Positions 16,926 to 26,223 are shown, numbered from the stretch's first letter. The stretch: 64,000 nucleotides of DNA from Echinicola soli (GCF_006575665.1 NZ_CP041253.1:2765001-2829000); one strand, 5' to 3'. The notes: generated by a model not told the origin, from the sequence alone. Program-made: numbers and translations.

Positions 16926-19088
16926 ATGGCAACTTTACGACAACAATCATTAATGATGGTGCAATCAAGAGAAAATGTAGCTTTTGAAGCACCTTCAAGT
17001 AAAATTTCCGATTACTTTGGTTCCGAAGTGTTCGGATTATCCAAAATGAAAGACGCTTTGGCTCCTTCAGTCTATAAAAAAGTGAGCGAAGCGATCGAAA
17101 AGGGATCAAAAATCGACACCTCCAGCGCAGAAGAAGTAGCTACTGCGGCGAAAGCATGGGCGCTATCTAAAGAGGTGACCCACTACACTCACTGGTTCCA
17201 GCCGCTAACTGGTTCTACAGCTGAAAAACACGATACGTTCTTTGATGCGCACGCAAAGATCGAAAGATTTAAGGGTTCAGCATTGGTACAGCAAGAACCA
17301 GATGCTTCCTCCTTTCCTAATGGTGGTATAAGAACAACATTTGAAGCAAGAGGATATACTGCATGGGATCCGAGTTCTCCAATGTTCATCTTTGAGAACA
17401 CACTATGCATTCCTACGATCTTTGTCTCCTATACTGGAGAAGCATTGGATTACAAAACACCTTTATTGAAGTCTGTTGAGGCCATTAGTGCAGCCGCTAC
17501 TCCTATCTGTCAATTGTTTGACAGAAGTGTGAAGAAGGTGAATCCATCGCTAGGTGTAGAGCAAGAGTACTTTGTAATCGACAAAGCACTTTATGCTTCT
17601 AGACCTGACTTGGTGATGGCCGGAAGGACGGTATTTGGCCACAATCCTGCCAGAGGCCAGCAGTTGGACGATCACTACTTTGGTTCTATCCCGAGTAGAG
17701 TGAAGGCTTTCATGAAGCATTTCGAAATCGAAGCCTTGAAATTGGGTATTCCTGTTTCTACTCGTCACAATGAAGTGGCCCCTGGTCAGTTTGAGGTGGC
17801 TCCGGTATTTGAAGAAATCAATAAAGCCACAGACCACAACCAGCTGTTGATGGACCTGATGGATAAAGTAGCAGATCAGCACCACTTGAAAGTGTTGTTC
17901 CATGAGAAGCCATTTGCTGGACTAAACGGTAGTGGTAAGCACAATAACTGGTCGTTGATCACTGATACTGGTGTAAACTTGTTCCAGCCGAGCAACTCTG
18001 CCAGAGAGAACCTTCAGTTCTTGACGTTCTTGATCGCTACAGTTAAGGCGGTTCATGATCACGCTGATATCTTGAGAGCGAGCATCGCTTCTGCAGGTAA
18101 TGACTTCCGTCTAGGTGCAAACGAAGCACCTCCTGCAATTATTTCCGTATTCCTTGGGTCTACCCTTTCTACGGTACTGGATGAGCTTGAGAAAAACGGT
18201 AATATCAAGATCGAAAAAGGTGATAACATGTACATGAAACTGGGCATCAGCAAGATTCCTGAGATCATTCTGGATAACACCGACAGAAACAGAACTTCTC
18301 CATTCGCTTTCACGGGTAACAAGTTTGAATTTAGAGCAGTAGGATCTTCTTCAAACGTAGCAGGACCAATGACCGCCTTGAATGTGATCGCTGCAGATAC
18401 CCTTAGGTTAATGTACAAAGACATCCAGGCAGAAATCGAAGCTGGAAAGGAAAAGAAAATCGCTATCGTTAATGTATTGAGAAAATACATCAAGGAAACC
18501 AAGAAAATAAGATTCGAAGGAGACGGTTACTCTGAAGAATGGGAAAAAGAGGCGAAGAAAAGAGGCCTTTCCAACTTGAAGAGTACTCCTTTTGCGCTTG
18601 ATGTATTGTTAGCAAAAGCAACTTCTGAGGTGTATGAGCGGCACAGTGTGATGAATGTCACTGAACTGCATGCAAGACACGAGATCCGTCTTGAGAATTA
18701 TATCATGAAGGTGCAGATCGAGTCAAGGGTAATGGGAGATCTTGCCCTAAACCATGTGATTCCTACTGCTATCCAGTATCAAACCAAACTGATAGAAAAT
18801 GCCAATGGACTTAAGAGCCTTGGATTGGATTCCAAAGCCGCCATTGATACCATCAATGAGATAAGCAAGCATATCGAGGCAATCAAGGAAAATGTTTCTG
18901 CGATGATCGATGCAAGAAGAAGATTGAATAAAGAAGAGGACATCGCTAAGAGAGCCAAAGGCTACAGCACAGATGTAAAAGATGCCTTCTTTGAAAAAAT
19001 CAGGTATTCTGTAGATAAACTGGAGCTTTTTGTGGACGACGAGTTCTGGCCACTAGTGAAATACAGAGAAATGTTGTTCTTGAGATAA
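16926..19088 (+). CDS. glnN: Glutamine synthetase type III
   Basis: This is a type III glutamine synthetase: 720 residues, much longer than GSI (about 470). It makes glutamine from glutamate, ammonia and ATP. GSIII-specific segments are seen, including an N-terminal extension, VEQEYFVID, SGKHNNWS, NDFRLGANEAPPA and the long helical C-terminus (about residues 580-720). GSIII is the common ammonia-assimilating form in Bacteroidota. The gene is monocistronic and ends in a strong terminator. No PII, amt or ntr gene is near. Confidence 0.94.
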   Translation: MATLRQQSLMMVQSRENVAFEAPSSKISDYFGSEVFGLSKMKDALAPSVYKKVSEAIEKGSKIDTSSAEEVATAAKAWALSKEVTHYTHWFQPLTGSTAEKHDTFFDAHAKIERFKGSALVQQEPDASSFPNGGIRTTFEARGYTAWDPSSPMFIFENTLCIPTIFVSYTGEALDYKTPLLKSVEAISAAATPICQLFDRSVKKVNPSLGVEQEYFVIDKALYASRPDLVMAGRTVFGHNPARGQQLDDHYFGSIPSRVKAFMKHFEIEALKLGIPVSTRHNEVAPGQFEVAPVFEEINKATDHNQLLMDLMDKVADQHHLKVLFHEKPFAGLNGSGKHNNWSLITDTGVNLFQPSNSARENLQFLTFLIATVKAVHDHADILRASIASAGNDFRLGANEAPPAIISVFLGSTLSTVLDELEKNGNIKIEKGDNMYMKLGISKIPEIILDNTDRNRTSPFAFTGNKFEFRAVGSSSNVAGPMTALNVIAADTLRLMYKDIQAEIEAGKEKKIAIVNVLRKYIKETKKIRFEGDGYSEEWEKEAKKRGLSNLKSTPFALDVLLAKATSEVYERHSVMNVTELHARHEIRLENYIMKVQIESRVMGDLALNHVIPTAIQYQTKLIENANGLKSLGLDSKAAIDTINEISKHIEAIKENVSAMIDARRRLNKEEDIAKRAKGYSTDVKDAFFEKIRYSVDKLELFVDDEFWPLVKYREMLFLR

Positions 19089-19112
19089 TCAAGATTCGAC
19101 AAAAATCAATTG

Positions 19113-19142
19113 AAAGCCGGGGTCTATTCCCGGCTTTTATTA
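19113..19142 (+). terminator. Rho-independent terminator of glnN
   Basis: A 9-bp perfect stem AAAGCCGGG/CCCGGCTTT (19113-19121 and 19129-19137) with a 7-nt loop is followed by a T-rich tract. It lies between the convergent glnN and creatininase genes. Confidence 0.85.
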
Positions 19143-19904
19143 TTTGTAGGGATCGTACTGGTTCAGTTCAGCCAGTTCAATGAAAAGTTTGCTGATTTTT
19201 TCGGTAAGGTCTTTGAAGTAGCGCTCGCCTTTTTCCGATGAAGCCTTTTTGGGATTCCCAATGCCGGTGTCTTTGGTGACCCTGGACCATTTTCGCTCCG
19301 ACCAAGCCCAGCCTTCCCTGATGCCTTCCACCAAGGACTCGCGTTCTTCTCCTTCCCCTGCTTCCTCAAGTGACCGGACCAGATGGGGCTGCAAGTGCAT
19401 GATTAAGCTCGTTTCCATTTCGTCTGCATGATCACCATCCATCTCGAAATACTTTTTCTTGTCCAATGCCCTGAACCAATTACAGCTAGAGAAAAACATG
19501 TCTGGGTATTTCAACCCCAGCTCCCTGAGGATTGTTTTAAAGTCATTTCCTCCATGGCTGTTTAGAATGAGCAGTTTTCTGACCTTTTGTCGATGGAGTA
19601 CTTCTACTAAGTCGTTTATAATGGCCAGCTGGGTGCTGGGATTGAGGTTCATGTCCAGAAAGATATCCGCCTGTCCAGTATTGACACCGAAGGGTATGGT
19701 GGGTAGTACGGTGATTTGCGCTCCTGCTTCATAAGCTAGACGCCCTGCTTCTGCAGCAATGGCCTCGGCTTCGTAATTATCGGTGCCGTAAGGTAAGTGG
19801 TAGTTGTGCGCTTCTGTAGCTCCCCAAGGAAGAATGGCTAAGTCGATATTAGCATGTTTCAGGTCTTTCCAGTTGGACTCAGCAAGGATATAAGGTCTCA
19901 TCAT
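19140..19904 (-). CDS. Creatininase family metal-dependent amidohydrolase
   Basis: This 254-residue protein has the creatininase fold. Putative metal ligands are E31 and H33 (GATEAH), H36 and D42 (HLPYGTD), with a further Glu in HADEMETS; NSHGGN is also present. Family members include creatininase, mycofactocin peptidase MftE and formamide hydrolases acting in riboflavin/F420 synthesis; nothing nearby decides between these. Two adjacent ATG codons (19904 and 19901) are possible starts. It is monocistronic and divergent from the fucosidase gene across a 330-bp gap. Confidence 0.85.
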   Translation of the reverse strand: MMRPYILAESNWKDLKHANIDLAILPWGATEAHNYHLPYGTDNYEAEAIAAEAGRLAYEAGAQITVLPTIPFGVNTGQADIFLDMNLNPSTQLAIINDLVEVLHRQKVRKLLILNSHGGNDFKTILRELGLKYPDMFFSSCNWFRALDKKKYFEMDGDHADEMETSLIMHLQPHLVRSLEEAGEGEERESLVEGIREGWAWSERKWSRVTKDTGIGNPKKASSEKGERYFKDLTEKISKLFIELAELNQYDPYK

Positions 19905-20234
19905 AGTATCATTATGGTTTAGTGTTAATTGATTAATCTCAATTCATATTTGGGCAATTCTGATAGGGTACGCCAAGTACGGAAGGCTATCAGGTTATTA
20001 AATAGAAAGCTAAATGATGCTTTCCTAAACCATGTTAATAATATAATAAATTTCACTTGTTTTTATAGTCTGGAACACCTGCTTTTTTACATAAAGCAGG
20101 TGAAATGATAGGGGTTTGTATCTGTAAATGTTTGATAAATGATTAAATCTTTTTTAAAATTTTTGATTATAGATTATAAGTTGTACTTTTATTTCTGAAA
20201 ATATACAAGCGTTATATTCTTAATCCGGCATAAA
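19905..20234. other. Intergenic region with alternative hairpins
   Basis: This AT-rich 330-bp gap separates the divergent creatininase and fucosidase genes. It holds a perfect 10-bp stem CACCTGCTTT/AAAGCAGGTG (20076-20085 and 20093-20102, 7-nt loop). ATTTCAC at 20050-20056 could instead pair with GTGAAAT at 20100-20106, which would disrupt that stem. There is no T run after it, so it is not a classic terminator. No ORF was found. Confidence 0.5.
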
Positions 20235-21674
20235 ATGAGAAGAAAAATACTGAGACTATTGGGTGTATTGGCCGTGTTCGGCGCAGCTCACGGAGCAATG
20301 GCGCAACATGACAATCTACACCGTCAGTCCAGTGTTTATGAAGCTCCGAAGGACCCTGAGGTTATTGCCAAGCTTGACAAGTGGAAAGATCTAAAGTTTG
20401 GAATGATCATCCACTGGGGAGTGTATGCTGTTCCGGGCATGATCGAATCTTGGGCACTTTGTTCTGAGGATTGGATCAATAGGGACAGTACCGTTTCATA
20501 CCATGATTTTAAGGAATGGTATTGGAGCCTTAAAGATGAATTTAATCCGGTGGATTTCGATCCTGACCAATGGGCAGATGCGGCAGATGCTGCAGGAATG
20601 AAGTATTTGGTGTTTACGACCAAGCATCATGATGGCTTTAATATGTTTGATACGCAGCAGACAGATTATAAGATCACAAATGGCCCTTTCAAAGACCACC
20701 CTAAAGCAAACGTGGCCAAATACGTTTTTGAAGCATTTCGTAGAAAGGACTTTATGATCGGTGCATATTTTTCGAAACCTGACTGGCATTCCCAGTATTA
20801 CTGGTGGGATAAATATGCTACTGCCGATAGAAATAACAATTACGATATTCGCAAAAACGAATGGAGATGGAATAAATTCAAGGAATACACCTATAATCAA
20901 ATCAGTGAGCTGATGCATGATTATGGGAGCGTGGATATTCTTTGGCTTGATGGGGGCTGGGTAAGGCCTTTGGAGACGGTAAATGATGAAGTGCGTGCAT
21001 GGGGAGCAAGAATTCCTGAATGGAGTCAGGATATCAATATGCCCAAAATCGCTAAGATGGCCCGAGGAGCCCAGCCTGGGATTCTCATGGTGGACAGAAC
21101 CGTTCATGGTCCGTATGAAAATTATCAGACTCCAGAGCAAAGTATTCCTGAAGGACAGTTAGATGTGCCATGGGAATCGTGTATGACTCTAGGCCATGCG
21201 TGGGGCTATCATGAACACCAAAATTATAAGTCAGTCAATCAGGTGGTACACACCCTCGTGGAAGTAGTGGCGAAGGGAGGAAGTCTTTTGCTCGGCGTAG
21301 GGCCTTCACCGAAAGGAATGCTTCCTGATGAGGATGTCAGGCGTTTGAGAGGAATAGGAGAGTGGTTGGATGTGAATGGGGCAGCTATCTATGGTACTAG
21401 AACGGTGGACTATTATCAGGATGACAATGTGTATTTCACTCAGGATAAACAAGGTAAGAAGTATGCGATTATGCTGATAGAGGAAGGGATGGAGATTCCA
21501 AATACGGTCTCTTGGTCATCAGAACAAGATGTAAATGGTAAGAAGGTAACACTGCTGGAAGGAAATCAATCATTGCGGATAGCGAAGACTGCTGGCCAAG
21601 TGGTGGTGACCATTCCGGCAAAAGTCAGAAATAACATTAAACAAAAAGACGCTATCGTCTTTGCATTTCGATAG
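20235..21674 (+). CDS. Alpha-L-fucosidase, GH29, secreted
   Basis: This glycoside hydrolase family 29 enzyme of 479 residues cleaves alpha-L-fucosides with retention. A signal peptide (residues 1-24, ending AMAQ) sends it to the periplasm or outside. The (beta/alpha)8 domain shows KFGMIIHWGVYAVPG and TTKHHDGFNMFD. The catalytic nucleophile is D239 in ILWLDGGW. The acid/base is usually not conserved in position and cannot be assigned. The C-terminal beta domain is short. Unlike many Bacteroidetes fucosidases it is not in a SusC/SusD polysaccharide-utilisation locus. A terminator follows. Confidence 0.92.
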   Translation: MRRKILRLLGVLAVFGAAHGAMAQHDNLHRQSSVYEAPKDPEVIAKLDKWKDLKFGMIIHWGVYAVPGMIESWALCSEDWINRDSTVSYHDFKEWYWSLKDEFNPVDFDPDQWADAADAAGMKYLVFTTKHHDGFNMFDTQQTDYKITNGPFKDHPKANVAKYVFEAFRRKDFMIGAYFSKPDWHSQYYWWDKYATADRNNNYDIRKNEWRWNKFKEYTYNQISELMHDYGSVDILWLDGGWVRPLETVNDEVRAWGARIPEWSQDINMPKIAKMARGAQPGILMVDRTVHGPYENYQTPEQSIPEGQLDVPWESCMTLGHAWGYHEHQNYKSVNQVVHTLVEVVAKGGSLLLGVGPSPKGMLPDEDVRRLRGIGEWLDVNGAAIYGTRTVDYYQDDNVYFTQDKQGKKYAIMLIEEGMEIPNTVSWSSEQDVNGKKVTLLEGNQSLRIAKTAGQVVVTIPAKVRNNIKQKDAIVFAFR

Positions 21675-21696
21675 GTATAAAATATTTATTAGGGTC

Positions 21697-21733
21697 AAAG
21701 CCTGGGGGGAAGGATTCCCTTCGGGCTTTTTTT
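21697..21733 (+). terminator. Rho-independent terminator of the fucosidase gene
   Basis: A two-tier stem (AAAGCC/GGCTTT outside, GGGAA/TTCCC inside, 21697-21729) runs into a T7 tract. Confidence 0.8.
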
Positions 21734-21819
21734 GTAGATTGATTTATGAATGGCATGCTTTCTTTGGCTTATTTTTTGTCATGTCAATGGATGGGCTCGT
21801 AATTGCAAGTTTCAAGCCT

Positions 21820-21827
21820 TATCTTCG
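21820..21827 (+). promoter_or_regulatory. Candidate -7 box for rfbA
   Basis: TATCTTCG is the same variant -7 box as before glnN and lies 25 bp before the rfbA ATG. The -33 element is not clear. Confidence 0.4.
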
Positions 21828-21852
21828 TAAATAAAAAAGAACGACTTTTACT

Positions 21853-22710
21853 ATGAAAGGTATTATTTTAGCCGGTGGTTCCGGGACACGACTATATCCA
21901 TTGACCATCGCTGTAAGTAAGCAGCTGATGCCTGTTTATGATAAGCCGATGATCTATTATCCCTTGTCTGTATTGATGATGGCTGGTATCAGGGAAATAC
22001 TGATTATTACCACACCAGAGGATGTGGATGCTTTTAAGAAATTGTTGGGAGATGGTTCTCACTTGGGGTGCGAATTTTCATTTGCAATTCAGCCAAAGCC
22101 AGAGGGACTGGCACAAGCATTTGTGATAGGTGAGGAGTTTATAGGGGACGATAAGGTAGCCTTGATCCTTGGGGATAATATATTTTATGGTTCTGGTCTT
22201 CAGGAGACATTGTTGAAACATACCGACCCAGAGGGTGGGGTGGTATTTGCTTACCATGTTAATGATCCGCAGCGTTATGGGGTAGTGGAGTTTGATAAGG
22301 ACAAGAAAGCCATCAGCATCGAAGAAAAGCCCCAATCTCCGAAATCCAATTTTGCTGTCCCGGGGTTGTATTTTTATGATAATCGCGTGGTGGAGATAGC
22401 CAAACAGATTAAGCCCAGCGCGCGAGGTGAATTGGAAATTACCGATGTCAATAATGTTTACTTGAAGGAAGGTAACCTGAGTGTGGGAATTCTTAGCAGG
22501 GGGACGGCGTGGCTGGATACCGGTACGCATCAATCTCTACAGCAGGCTGGTCAGTTTGTGGAAGTAATAGAGGAGCGTCAAGGGCTTAAGATTGGCTGCG
22601 TCGAAGAAGTAGCCTATCACAAGGGCTATATCAATAAGCAACAATTGCTGGAGCAAGCTGAAAAACTTGGTAAGAGTGGATACGGGACTTACCTTAAAGG
22701 GATTATTTAG
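21853..22710 (+). CDS. rfbA: Glucose-1-phosphate thymidylyltransferase
   Basis: RfbA/RmlA makes dTDP-glucose from dTTP and glucose-1-phosphate, the first step to dTDP-L-rhamnose and other deoxysugars for surface polysaccharides. At 285 residues it has normal length. The nucleotidyltransferase motif [11 protein letters not shown] is at residues 8-18, followed by [18 protein letters not shown] and the metal-binding LGDNIFYG. The usual partners rfbB, rfbC and rfbD are absent from this window, so the gene is unlinked here. It converges with an outer-membrane protein gene. Confidence 0.95.
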   Translation: MKGIILAGGSGTRLYPLTIAVSKQLMPVYDKPMIYYPLSVLMMAGIREILIITTPEDVDAFKKLLGDGSHLGCEFSFAIQPKPEGLAQAFVIGEEFIGDDKVALILGDNIFYGSGLQETLLKHTDPEGGVVFAYHVNDPQRYGVVEFDKDKKAISIEEKPQSPKSNFAVPGLYFYDNRVVEIAKQIKPSARGELEITDVNNVYLKEGNLSVGILSRGTAWLDTGTHQSLQQAGQFVEVIEERQGLKIGCVEEVAYHKGYINKQQLLEQAEKLGKSGYGTYLKGII

Positions 22711-22743
22711 GAACTTTTTAAAAGGAGTTAAAGGAGTTTGAGT

Positions 22744-23472
22744 TTATTTATCAAACCATTTATCCCAGAATGGAAATGGGGAAAGGTAGCGCTTTACGAA
22801 AAACTGCCCCTGCATTAGCATATCATTGGCCTGGTTACTTCCGGCATTTCCATCAAGTTCATCGGACAGTGTGGCAAAAAGACTGGCCTCAAAACCAACG
22901 TCCCAATTGGAACCAAAAGCAACGCTTCCTCCCAGCCTTACCGGTATGTATAATGCGGTAGGGGTTGTTTTAATAATGGTGACCTCTGTTTGATCAGGAT
23001 AGGCGTAGGCCTGCTGTTCCGGAATTGCGATAAAACCAAGCCCAACTCCTGCGTATCCATTTACCCGGAAGCGTTCGATATGGGTTTCGAAAGGGAGAAA
23101 ATAAAATTCAGGCATGAAATCAACATAAATGGCATCACCGGTAAAGGCGTAAGCCTTGTTTTCTTCCCCCCATTCGAAGGCTCTTTCTGCCAAGTATTCC
23201 ATATTACTACTGACATGCTGATAGCCTGCAGAAAGCCTTAAGTTTATTCGACGATTGATTTTTTTTGCTGCGGACAATGTTACGGAACCAAAGATCGGGA
23301 AATCTAATTTTCTATAGGGTCCCCCATTGTCAGAGTACATGGATGCCGGTCCTCCTGCTAATGTCAATGTATATACCCTGGGGATACGTTCTTTATAGAA
23401 ATTCTGCGCAGACAAGGTGCCTGGAATGATGAGAAAAAAGAGGGAGGTGATAAGTAAGTATCTAGCAGCCAT
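22744..23472 (-). CDS. Outer-membrane beta-barrel protein, unknown function
   Basis: The ATG at 23472 opens a clean signal peptide (MAARYLLITSLFFLIIPGTLSAQ); an in-frame upstream start at 23505 would add 11 polar residues and is less likely. The mature part of about 220 residues has alternating hydrophobic strands with Tyr/Phe girdles (for example INLRLSAGYQHVSS). This is typical of an 8-10-strand porin-like barrel resembling the OmpA-like 'outer membrane protein beta-barrel' families. I cannot assign a function. It is the last gene before the non-coding repeat region. Confidence 0.7.
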   Translation of the reverse strand: MAARYLLITSLFFLIIPGTLSAQNFYKERIPRVYTLTLAGGPASMYSDNGGPYRKLDFPIFGSVTLSAAKKINRRINLRLSAGYQHVSSNMEYLAERAFEWGEENKAYAFTGDAIYVDFMPEFYFLPFETHIERFRVNGYAGVGLGFIAIPEQQAYAYPDQTEVTIIKTTPTALYIPVRLGGSVAFGSNWDVGFEASLFATLSDELDGNAGSNQANDMLMQGQFFVKRYLSPFPFWDKWFDK

Positions 23473-24265
23473 GCGATGAAGGGTTGGGTTTGGGGAAGTT
23501 AGCAAATTTTAGATTGACATTTAGGTCAAACAAGTATTGTACCAAATTAAGCACGGGTAGTATTTATAAATACCAGTTATATACTAAAAATTACGTAATA
23601 GGCCATGAGGAAATTTTCCTCACTTAGTGGAAAGTGTACTATGGAAAGTAGGGGCATACCAAGTGATTTTAGTGGTTAAGTGTTATTGAACTAGGCAATA
23701 AAGCACCTTCTTTGTTGACGTTTTATTTATTATGAGTCTCCACAATCATACACGTAGCCAAGCATAATTGAATAAATTGTGTTTCCGTCCTTTTATTCAG
23801 GTGTAAAATTGCTTTCAATAGGTCTATGAATGCTACGCATTTCCCTTGATGAAAAGGACGGAAAATCCAGTCCGGTGGTGATACCTTTAAATTGGGGAGG
23901 ACAAGTTTTCCAGTGAGGAAAATACGTTACCCAATTTAATTTAAGAAAACTGCTCCGGCCTGAAAATGAATGGATCTCGCTGTTCCACGACGCGAGCTAA
24001 TTCATTTTCTTAACGGCCTGCTCATTTTTCTTAAACCGGTCTCACCAAGGGACTTCCTTAATTTTCGAAATCGCATTTTGTAATGGTACCACTACGTGTA
24101 AAATTACCGATAGTCATTTTATTTATTTCATTATCCTATTATCAATGATTTTTTGGTAGAAGTTAATGTAAGTATATTTATTGTTAGATCATTTCCGTAA
24201 ATTTTATTCCGGAAATATGAAAGGGCCGATGATAAAACATTGCGGTATATTTTGCTAATTAGCTT
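23473..24265. other. Long non-coding region with nested inverted repeats
   Basis: No convincing ORF lies in these 793 bp. They hold several perfect or near-perfect dyads: 23606-23622; 23782-23794 with 23852-23864; 23887-23896 with 23930-23939; and a three-tier stem at 23941-24034. A dyad ATTTCCG/CGGAAAT (24191-24197 and 24210-24216) sits just before the VOC gene. The base composition is AT-rich, like other gaps in the window. Confidence 0.7.
23606..24034. repeat. Array of inverted repeats, possible structured RNA or mobile-element relic
   Basis: TGAGGAAA-T-TTTCCTCA (23606-23622) is a perfect palindrome. TTTTCCTCAC (23614-23623) recurs inverted as GTGAGGAAAA (23913-23922). TTTCCGTCCTTTT (23782-23794) matches AAAAGGACGGAAA (23852-23864), enclosing AATGC-tac-GCATT. 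TTAAATTGGG (23887-23896) matches CCCAATTTAA (23930-23939), enclosing TTTTCC/GGAAAA. TTAAGAAAA, GAAAATGAAT and CTCGC (from 23941, 23962 and 23976) match GCGAG, ATTCATTTTC and TTTTCTTAA (to 24034) in nested order. Confidence 0.75.
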
Positions 24266-24655
24266 ATGGGATTTATAAGAGGTGTTCATCACATTGCCAT
24301 TATTTGTTCAGATTATAAACGTTCTAAAGCGTTTTATACGGAAGTATTGGGGTTGACAGTGCTCAGGGAGGTTTACAGGGAAGAGCGACAGTCTTATAAG
24401 CTTGATCTTTGTGTCGAAGGGCGATATGTCATTGAGCTCTTTTCTTTTCCGAAGCCACCTCCAAGGGTGAGTTTGCCAGAAGCATGTGGGTTACGGCATT
24501 TGGCATTTGAGGTGGAGGATTTAGTGTCAGCTGTAGGGGAGCTGGAGTCAAATCATGTGGTGGTAGAGGCAATAAGGATGGATGAATTTACTGGTAAGCG
24601 ATTCGCCTTTTTCCAAGATCCAGATGGGTTGCCCATAGAACTATATGAAGGCTAG
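24266..24655 (+). CDS. VOC family protein, YaeR/GloA2 type
   Basis: This 129-residue vicinal-oxygen-chelate protein is very similar to E. coli YaeR. It shares VHHIAIICSDY, SKAFYTEVLG, the VIELFSFP strand, ACGLRHLAFEV and the C-terminal FFQDPDGLPIELYE. VOC metal ligands are usually His/Glu on these strands; H8, H80 or so and the terminal Glu are candidates. It is related to glyoxalase I, but YaeR itself has no firmly assigned substrate. It is a single gene, and its 3' end overlaps the convergent corA by 4 bp. The unusual repeat region lies upstream. Confidence 0.9.
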   Translation: MGFIRGVHHIAIICSDYKRSKAFYTEVLGLTVLREVYREERQSYKLDLCVEGRYVIELFSFPKPPPRVSLPEACGLRHLAFEVEDLVSAVGELESNHVVVEAIRMDEFTGKRFAFFQDPDGLPIELYEG

Positions 24656-25692
24656 AACCACTTTTTTCGTTTAAAATACCTGATCATAAACAATGTGATA
24701 AGAATAAAAATCACCCATAGAACGGGGTAGCTATATTTCCATTCCAGTTCTGGCATTACCTGAAAGTTCATGCCGTAAATGCCTGCGATAAATGTCAATG
24801 GTATAAATATAGTCGAAATGACTGTTAGGGTTTTCATGACTTCATTTTGCTTGATGCTGAGCTGTGTCATGTAAAGTTCTGCCAAACTGCTCATGGTTTC
24901 CCGCTGAAGCTCCAATCCTTCCAGGATTTCTATGGTGTGCTCGTAAATATCATTAATATAGGTGAGGTTTTTTCGCTTTATCAGCGGGTGCTCTGATTTT
25001 CTCCAAAGGGAGATCAATTCACGCATTGGCCAGATATTGTTTCTGATTTTCCGGAGCGTCTTTCGGTGATGGTGAATGGTGTTTAGGTTTACATTGGATT
25101 TGTTCTGTAAGATCTGGTCATCATATTTTTCCACGGTATCACTGATTAATTCCTGTATGCCAAAATATTCATCTATGATGGCATCCACCAATACATATGT
25201 AAAATAATCAGAGCCCAACTTTCGCATTTTTCCTTTAGGGTTTTCCAGCCTGACTCGTATATTATCAAAAATATCCTGGGGTGTTTCTTGAAATGAAAGG
25301 ATATAGTTTTGCCCAAAAAGGATGCTTATTTGTTCTGTTTGAATTTCAGAAATGCTGTTTTTCGAATAAAGCATTTTGACCAGCACAAAGATGTGATCAT
25401 CAAACTCTTCGATTTTTGGCCTTTGAGAGGTATTGGTAATATCTTCTATGACCAGGGGGTGGATGGACAGAAGTTCTGAAATCTTTAAAATGAGATCCTC
25501 ATCTTGGATGGAACTGATGTTTAACCAGAATTTTAGATCTTTCCTTTCCAGAAATGGCTTTAATTCCTCAAGATCCTGAATGAGGTGTTTTTCGAAATGT
25601 TGCTCTCCAAAAGAGTAAAGTTCCAGGATAGGCTTGGACATAAACGAATCGGCTTTTTCACTCGTTTTTGACATACTCAGGTAGTATTTCAA
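24652..25692 (-). CDS. corA: Magnesium/cobalt transporter CorA
   Basis: This is a CorA-type pentameric Mg2+ channel of 346 residues. The large cytoplasmic N-terminal domain precedes two C-terminal transmembrane helices. The selectivity-filter motif YGMN follows the first helix (FIPLTFIAGIYGMNF), with the MPE loop (QVMPELEW) after it. The basic end is FKRKKWF. Starts at 25692 or 25674 both overlap the upstream response-regulator gene, so the two are likely cotranscribed. No M-box-like leader could be placed because there is no gap. Confidence 0.94.
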   Translation of the reverse strand: MKYYLSMSKTSEKADSFMSKPILELYSFGEQHFEKHLIQDLEELKPFLERKDLKFWLNISSIQDEDLILKISELLSIHPLVIEDITNTSQRPKIEEFDDHIFVLVKMLYSKNSISEIQTEQISILFGQNYILSFQETPQDIFDNIRVRLENPKGKMRKLGSDYFTYVLVDAIIDEYFGIQELISDTVEKYDDQILQNKSNVNLNTIHHHRKTLRKIRNNIWPMRELISLWRKSEHPLIKRKNLTYINDIYEHTIEILEGLELQRETMSSLAELYMTQLSIKQNEVMKTLTVISTIFIPLTFIAGIYGMNFQVMPELEWKYSYPVLWVIFILITLFMIRYFKRKKWF

Positions 25693-26083
25693 ATAGCTTC
25701 TGGTTGGTCAAAGGTTTCTCAATAAACCCTTTTACCACTTCAAAGGTTCTTGATTTTTTGCGATCCTGATAATCAATGGAGCTTGATAGCATGAGTATGA
25801 TATCTTCTCGTTCAGGGCAGAGCAACTCGTATTGTTCTAGGAAGTCCCACCCATTCATTACTGGCATATTTATATCCAGAAAGATAAGTAGTCTCTTTTC
25901 ATTGTCCAACTCCCCGATTTTTTCAAGAGCATCTTTAGCTTCCAAAAACTCCGCGATCTCGTCACATAAATTGAGCCTCCCTAGTAATCTCTTGTTAATC
26001 AAGTTGTTGATTGGGTCGTCATCTATTAAAACAATTGAATCAAATGCGAGCATCAATCGTGTCTTAAAATTTATAAATTCCAT
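25658..26083 (-). CDS. Single-domain response regulator (CheY-like)
   Basis: This receiver-only protein has up to 141 residues; the internal ATG at 26050 would start closer to the domain. The acidic pocket is IDDDP and the phospho-acceptor Asp lies in IFLDINMPVMNGWDF. The conserved Ser (LSSSID) and Lys (GFIEKPL) follow. It has no output domain and no adjacent histidine kinase, so it probably serves a phosphorelay encoded elsewhere. Overlap with corA suggests cotranscription but does not establish a link to Mg2+. Confidence 0.87.
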   Translation of the reverse strand: MEFINFKTRLMLAFDSIVLIDDDPINNLINKRLLGRLNLCDEIAEFLEAKDALEKIGELDNEKRLLIFLDINMPVMNGWDFLEQYELLCPEREDIILMLSSSIDYQDRKKSRTFEVVKGFIEKPLTNQKLFEILPEYVKNE

Positions 26084-26194
26084 TTTTCCAATTAAAAGTA
26101 AGATACGGATATATTTTAAGTTTCAAAAAATAATTTATGCCCTGATTTTTCTGTTTTCCTAGTGGATATTTACCGATTTAGTATGCTGGTAAAC

Positions 26195-26223
26195 GAAAAA
26201 GAGGACATGATCCATGTCCTCTT
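26195..26223 (-). terminator. Rho-independent terminator of groESL
   Basis: A perfect 11-bp stem AAGAGGACATG/CATGTCCTCTT (26199-26209 and 26213-26223) has a 3-nt loop. On the minus strand it is followed by a T run (A run at 26196-26200). It lies 31 bp after the groL stop. Confidence 0.88.

Noticed and set aside
23606..24034. Repeat array as a retron or CRISPR
   Set aside because: No reverse transcriptase or cas gene is near and there are no regularly spaced direct repeats.
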